Below, one piece after another: positions 57,761 through 64,000 of a stretch of DNA of 64,000 bases. The position numbers and the translations under genes were made by a program. Source of the DNA: Isoetes taiwanensis (taxonomy: Eukaryota; Streptophyta; Lycopodiopsida; Isoetales; Isoetaceae); the NCBI GenBank assembly GCA_021234155.1, contig JAJEKV010000004.1, positions 26,393,597-26,457,596 of the forward strand, given 5' to 3'. The notes beneath the pieces are model-generated. The model saw nothing but the letters and a program-made list of their open reading frames with translations, ran no database searches and was not told the origin of the DNA. Position 1 is the stretch's first letter; each line of letters starts with the position of its first letter.

Positions 57761-59319
57761 TACCCTTTGCATCGTGTGACCATCTTTTTGTATATCTGAA
57801 GTATAATGTTAGTATCATCTGAGGAATATCAGGTAATAATTAGATCCCACCATCCCGCACTCCTATATGATGTACTTGAGGTCAGAATTTGGAATTCCGG
57901 TACAAATTTGAAACTATCAGGAAGTAGCGTCCGATGGAACTACGTAATTTTAGCAGGGCATTAGTCGGATTCTCGCTTAATTTTATCGAAGGGCATTAAT
58001 TCGAGGATTCGGCGGGGCCCTCGGGTTCTATCAGCGGTGAGTAACCTTCTCAATGCGACAAAAGTAATACAATTCACCAGATGAAAAAAATATGGTTCGA
58101 CATGAGAATCTTCGAACCTCGAACTCCCTCATGATCATAAGCCCTTTGGTGATGGCCGGTGAGCATGATTTGATAAAGTATTAAGCTGTGCTTAAGAGGG
58201 CTCCAATAGAGAAACATGAAATCTTGGATTAAGGCAAACAAGCGGAGAGCTCGGCGAGATGCCACATTGCTAATCGAGCCATGATCCAGGTAAAGGACCA
58301 TGGCGATAGTCGAGCTGTTACAGGGCGTAGGAAGGTCCCTCTGAAGAAGTCCGGAACAAGGTCATAGCGTGAAATTTAGGGCTTCACCCGATGCAAATGG
58401 GTATAATGCGATAAGCGTTCTTGATAGCACCGGTAAAGATGATGCCTAGAGATCCGTTAAAGATCACGGAGTTTTCAGAGTCGGCTGGCACTAGGATTGG
58501 CGGGGATTACGCCCCGGTAGCATTAGGGGACCAATGAGGGATCGCGACCCGGTCGAGAAGAAGCTGGTCGACGTTAAGGCATGTCTTGAGTTATTATGGC
58601 GAGCTTCGGCTAATGGGAAAGATAATCGAGCCCAATCATCCTGGCGATAACTATCGACACATTAAATATTGCTCAGTCGATTAATGCACTCTGCACGCCC
58701 ATGCCACTTTCTTGATGATGATCAAATGGTGACGAGGAATAACTTCAAAAGTGCCAAAGAAACGCTAGCGAGCTGTGGTCACCGATTAGCGGCGAGTAAT
58801 TATCAGAGCCAAGCCATGTAGTCTGACACTTTATGAAGAACACTACAGGGGATGATCGTCCAGCGACGTCCGGCGGCGTCGCTTCGACGAATTAGATGGT
58901 CGGTTTGCTCGGCGATAAATTAGTTCAACGGCATTAGCGTCGTTCGGCGTCGTTCCTTGGCGTTCCGGTACGGCGATGTCCGGACGCTGCGTGGCATGAA
59001 TGCTATGTTGCCAGGCGGCAAGGTAATGTGCCGCGATACTGCTTGTCGTTGCGTCGTCTCGATGGATCGGCGTGCGCTTTGGTAGCGGTAACTGGCGACA
59101 TGCGGTGACATGCCGTGTTATACGTCGACATGGCGTCGTTGAGCGGCGATAAAAATACGACCGGTCGGCCCATTAACTCTTGGCTTATCTGGCCCATGCC
59201 TCCTGTCGACATAGCGTCGCCAACGCCAAAATATCCTTGTCGCCTTGATTTACCAACTTGTCGCCGGCTCATCCATATCGCTAATTGTCACTCGCATCGT
59301 TCACCAGCATCCACAGAGC
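57761..59319. other. GC-rising gene-free stretch left of the satellite
   Basis: No gene recognised. From about 58860 the sequence is dense in GCGTCG, GGCG and CGACATG words, unlike the AT-rich DNA to the left. It does not align convincingly with the satellite monomers. Confidence 0.4.
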
Positions 59320-62300
59320 GTATCTGTGATAAGCTTATCATTTGGAATGCCAAAATTACCCTATGGACTAAGTTACCGGTTTGCAAAACGCTTATGCCTT
59401 ACATTGCGGTATTCCATGACCACCTCTGAGCCAATTGACTACGGTGTGTTGGACATAAAGATAGTTTGGGCGCTTCTTAGAAGGAGTGGGCCCCGAGCGT
59501 TGAAGCGTGTGGGCGTTACGGTCATTGGGGCGGTCACCGGTTCCGGAGGTTGAGATTAAGTTGTACGTTGTGGGAGGACTTTTGGGTTGGTACGCTGGGG
59601 TTGGTTGGCAGGTCGGCCCACCCTCACGTCAAAGGCAATGACAAGGTCCCTAATCCGTCGACCAGCCTCGGCTCCTCCAGCAGCGCTCCTAAGTTATCGA
59701 TTCACCGGGAGTTTTAGATTTTGGGTCTTGATTTTTAGTCTTTACATTTGGGGCATATTATCTACATCTGATTGAGGCACCTGAAACGGCGGAATAGGTT
59801 TGGCTCCGTTGTGGCGGTCGAAGTCAAGAGCCGGCTTTGCGTTAGCAGAACATTAAATGGTCATTGATTAATGCATGATGCGGGACTTAAATTCTGTTTT
59901 GTCAGCTAGCTTCCGCCATCAACATGCGGACAACTTTCAAATTTTTGGATAGGTTTAGATCAAAATGGTTTTCAGAGCGGTTCGGGCGGCTTTGTTGTTG
60001 AGTCGACTTTGACACACTTGCCCAAGTCATGGGCGAGGGACCTTTGAGGCCTCTTCGTGGAGAGTCCAGAACCCGATGACCCAAGCTTCGATCTTGACCT
60101 TTCTGTATTTCAGTGAGGACGCCCAGGGTTGGATCCTTTGTTCCGGGGCTGTCGATGGGAGAACGCATGTCATCGCGTCTGAGGCGACATTGTAGAAACC
60201 AAAGTGGTTTGTCCGTTGAGACGTGCCGAGCTCCGAGAAATCTCGACCATCGTCAGGAATACCAAGTACCCTAGGGACAGTTACGCGGTCGGTTTTGCGA
60301 AAACGTACCGCCCCATTGCGGTATTCGCGGTACCTCACGGTGACTGCAGTGCGTTGCATATGAAATAATTTGGCGCTTCACCCAGCGACAGCCACAAGCA
60401 GTCCCACGGAGCAATGTCAACGTTAATGCGCGAAAATCCGAGATTCCACGAGAGATTGCCGTCGCCATGAAACACCAGAAAGAACTTTGAGCAAAGCACT
60501 TCCAGGTGGTTTTAGGGATCGTCTCTGGCATCCTGCAATCAAAACTCTAGCCTCACTCTAAATCCTTGGCACGGGCGCTCAACTGTCGCTCTATAAATTA
60601 CAGGTTCTAGCGGGGTTTTGCGTTTTTGAGTCTTAGAGTTTAATTCTTTGCACCGCGCCGATCCACATCACGGTTGAAGAAGCTTGTAACAAGGAGGCCC
60701 AGCGGAATGGACGTACTCAGTTATGGCGGTCAAAGGCCGGTAACAAGACATTAGTAGAATTCGTGAGTAATGCATGATGCGGACAGATGCGATTTTTTGT
60801 GAGTCATAAATAACGCTCTGACCTAAAATTTTGGATAAGGTTTAGATCAAATAGTTTGCATTAGAAACGGTGCGGCGACTGTTGTTGGGGCGTAGGCAGC
60901 ACACTGCCCAAAGTCAGGCGGGTTCTTGCGAGACCTCCTCATTAGAGGAGAGTCGAACGAATGTTTAAAAAAGCTTCCCCGTGAACTTTCTGGCGGCGCT
61001 CCGTGATGCAGCTAAGAACCACTCGGGATCACCGGTTTCGGTATGACGAATCACTTGTTCAAGGAACCTGGTCAGAGAAGGTCCAAAAATCCAACATCCG
61101 TCAGGAACATATCAAACATGGCGTCCTGCGGCGGCGGTCTTAAAAGCAAAGATATTTTGTCGTTCGGTTATTCTGCGGAGGCTTCCATCACCGTCGACAA
61201 CCACTCTCCGGAATGCAAAGTACCTAGGACCAAATTACCGTTTACAAAAAGCCACCACGCCCTATTCTGATGTCACCAACCACCTCTAAAACAATCCAAC
61301 TCTGAAGTCGAGGCTGTTGCGTACCGAAACCAGCCAGCACAGATCGACATCTCCGGGTCCCAGAATCAGTAGCGAAAGCAATCCACGATTCGGAAAGCCC
61401 GTCATCCCTTGAACGGAGGACACCGGGGCAAAGCCAGGGTGGTTTTAGGGTCCGTGCTGCGGCGTCGGCACCCCTCTGCGTCGAGACCGTGCAGGTCCTA
61501 GTCCGTCGACCAGACATGGGGCGCCAGAGCATAAATACGTGAGTTGCCGGGGTTCTGCGGTTCAGGATTTAAGTCACAAAGATTGAAATCACTACAAGAC
61601 CTCGCCATCCTAATTAAAAAGCAACAACTCGCAGCAAATAAATTTAATTATAAATCAAAGCCCGGCTGTCGTAAGTGTGAGTAATGCATAGTCCCGGAAC
61701 AAAGCCGGGCCCCGTAAAATAACTTCTAAAGTCATGCGTAACATAGAGACAACTTTCCAAAAGTACCCAAATCAAATAGTTTATAAACGATTGAGGCGGC
61801 ACAGGCGTTCGGTACCCAAGGGTAAACAAGGCGGAACCTTGCAGGCCTCTTCTAGGCTTGACCCCAAAGATGCGACCTTTCACGGCAGCGGCTGCTAAGC
61901 TGGGTTTAAAATGTCAGGTAGTTGATCCTTTGTTCCCGGGAACAGTCAGAAGGTCCAAAAAATCAGCTGTCCGTCCCAGGAGAACATATCATCACCCATC
62001 TGAGAGAAGACATTGTGAGAGCCAGAGTGGTTTGTGCGTTGGGACATTGGGAGGCTCAGTAGATCGGGCTTGCATGGTAGGTGGGACCCGGGATTTGCGT
62101 TCGGTTTTGCGAAATGCATTTGCGTTGATGCGGGCCGTTGATGAGTGTAGTTGCGTGAGATGGTTGGAAAAACGGCTGGGAGGACGGGCTGAGCGGTTAC
62201 AAAGGACGTGTGGGCGTTGCGTCACGGTTGGAGTCTGCGTCGCCGAAGTGCCAGAGAAAGGTAGGGCAAGCTACTTAGAATTAGTTTAAAGATACTTCGC

Positions 62301-64000
62301 GTCACCCCCTCGTCCAAAGACGCAGCGCCAACTCTAGTCATCAGCAAAGGATAGAGTACAAAGCTTGTAAACCCTATGGGTTACCCGGTTCGCGGGGTTT
62401 GCGTTTGGGTGCAGTTTTGATCTTTTGCACCCAGGGGCGTGGCGATCACATCTGATTGAAGCAACAAAAGCCCAGCAGATAGATTTGAACCCCAGCCCTC
62501 TCCGTGCTCGCAATCAAAAATCAAAACACTACAATACCGGACGTTGATAAATTCGTAATTATTAGATGCGGACTTAGAATTACGGTTACATTAAGTGACT
62601 TCTAAGTCGCCATCTGAGGACAACTTTCAAAAGAATTTTGGATAATTTTAGATCAAATAGTTTGCATTAGAGCGATTAAGGCGACTGTTGTTGGGCGTGA
62701 CTGCCAAGTCAAACAAGGCCGAACCTTACAGGCCTCCTCATTAGAAGTCCGTGACCCAAAAGCTTCCGTCGACCTTTCTGGCGTACGGCTAAAGAACCAC
62801 ACTCAGGATCTGGGTTCAGGTATCAGGCCGTTGAATCACTTGTTCGAGAACACAGTCAGAGAAGGTCCAAAATCAACATCGTCCCAGGAGAACATATCAA
62901 ACATATCTAGCGGCGACATTGTAGAAACAAAGTGGTTTGTCGTTACGATGCCGATCGACTTCGCCACACATCGATAGAATGCCAAAATTACCCTGGGGAC
63001 CAAGAAGTTACACGGTCAGTTTAAAAGAAACACTAAGCCCTACATTCATTCATGACCACCTCCTAGGCAATTGACTACAGTCGTTCCATGAATAGTTTGA
63101 AACTTCGCCGAGAAAGGGTGAAGCTACGGCCACAAAACTTGAACAATGTCGGCGTTAAGTCCCATTGGCGGCAGATCCCAGGAGGGAAGTTGCGTCGTCG
63201 CCGGGGCCTTCGGGAAAATTTTGAACGAAACGCCCCGGTTTAGATTTGCTGCGAAAGCGTCCTTACCTAAGTGAACCATGGCGCAAGCTCTAGTCAAATA
63301 CGACAAGGATAGAGCCTCAGAAGCGTAAACCATGGTTGCAGTTAGCGGGGTTTGCGTTTTGGGTCTTGCGGACCCTGGTCTTTGCACTTGGGGCGATGGC
63401 CCGATCATGCGATTGAAGCAGCGAAGCAAGAGGCGAAGCGGAATGGGTTGGACACAATACTCCTCAGCTGATCGAAGTCGACGCTTTATGATATGAACAT
63501 TAAATAAATTCATGTAGTAATAGCCAGTGGGACTTGAGATTCTGATTTATCAGCAAGCTTTAAATCATCTTCCTCGAGCAACTTTCAAAATTTTGAATGG
63601 ATTTAAATCAATAACATTAAGCGGCTGTTGTTAGGCGTACCATCAAACCTGAGCCTCATTAGAAATCGACAGGGAAACTAAAAACTTCCCGAAACATACT
63701 GTAGCCCTTCCGCCGGCGACATTACAAAACCACCTCCCGGATCGGTTTAGGTATCAAGCCGTTGATCCGCATTCGAGAACCTGGTGGAGGGTCCGAAATC
63801 GGCATCGTCCAGGAGAGCCGTGACGTCTGGCGGTGACGATTAACAGGCAAAGGTGGTTGGGACATTAGCAGGGCTCCGTGGTCGGACTGGCCGTAGATTA
63901 GGATGGCAGAATTGCCTGGGGCCGGGTTTTGAGAGAGGCATACATTTACCGTTTTGGCGTTGGTACTCTTTGATTGATGGAGTTAGACGTGCATTGACAG
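59320..64000 (+). repeat. Tandem satellite array, monomer about 0.91 kb, about five copies, cut by window edge
   Basis: Two independent anchors recur at the same period. The first, GGAATGCCAAAATTACCCT-like, is at 59344, 60256, 61210, 62976 and 63901 (one intermediate copy near 62095 is too diverged to place). The second, CAACTTTCAAAATTTTGGAT-like followed by TTTAGATCAAATAG, is at 59931, 60818, 61750, 62621 and 63579. Both give a mean period of 911-912 bp. Other shared words are GCGACATTGTAGAAAC, AAGTGGTTTGTCCGTTG and GCGGGGTTTGCGTTTTGGGT. Copies are diverged, with many indels. Open frames within it overlap on both strands, are not conserved between monomers and are not genes. Confidence 0.85.

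Noticed and set aside
58085-58180. Minus-strand pol III B box (GAGTTCGAGGTTCGA)
   Set aside because: B-box-like only; no A box at normal spacing and no tail.
59320-64000. Many 60-143 codon frames on both strands
   Set aside because: They lie in the satellite, are not conserved between monomers and overlap each other.
59320-64000. CRISPR-like array or ribosomal spacer
   Set aside because: Units are about 0.9 kb with no short repeat/spacer pattern, and no rRNA sequence is recognisable.

Overview
The window reads as nuclear DNA of a seed plant: AT-rich, gene-poor, full of decayed retroelements, microsatellites and tandem repeats. There is a plant dirigent gene, plant PPR pseudogenes, a Ty1/copia retrotransposon and a plant-type LINE fragment. 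Very low gene density and abundant old repeats would suit a large genome such as a gymnosperm, but that is inference. Many reading frames are interrupted by single-base indels, and diverged repeat copies differ largely by small indels. Unpolished long-read sequence may therefore explain part of the apparent decay.

Layout. 0-2 kb: 3' part of a LINE ORF2 on the minus strand. 3.3-5 kb: repeats, including three tandem tRNA-like (SINE-head) units, a duplicated GC-rich block with telomere-like TTAGGG motifs, a long TA run and promoter-like repeats. 6-8 kb: a roughly 0.65 kb direct duplication. 8.6-9.4 kb: a PPR pseudogene. 10-11.4 kb: gene relics, one FKBP-like. 11.9-12.2 kb and 20.0-20.4 kb: two arrays of the same degenerate GAATCT-type short repeat. 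12.8-14.2 kb: a GC-rich block sharing features with 4.0-4.4 kb. 16.7 kb: a CT microsatellite.

The best gene is a dirigent protein (18638-19186, minus). A second plausible gene is a MAKR/DUF1645-like protein (33409-34026, minus). Between 30.8 and 32.5 kb lies a long degenerate minus-strand coding locus that I cannot assign. From 35278 to 40028 is a structurally complete but dead Ty1/copia element with both LTRs, primer-binding site, polypurine tract and a perfect 5-bp target duplication (TAGGT). From 40 to 59 kb the sequence is mostly anonymous, with short tandem duplications, a possible plastid-protein exon (51655), an exocyst EXO84-like relic (54.6 kb) and a second PPR-like relic (57 kb).

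The right end (about 59.3 kb to the edge) is a tandem array of diverged monomers of about 0.91 kb, CpG-richer than the rest and running off the window. I see no operon-like or cooperating gene system. The most unusual structures are this satellite, the tandem tRNA-like units, the paired telomere-like/palindromic blocks and the unassigned locus at 31-32 kb.
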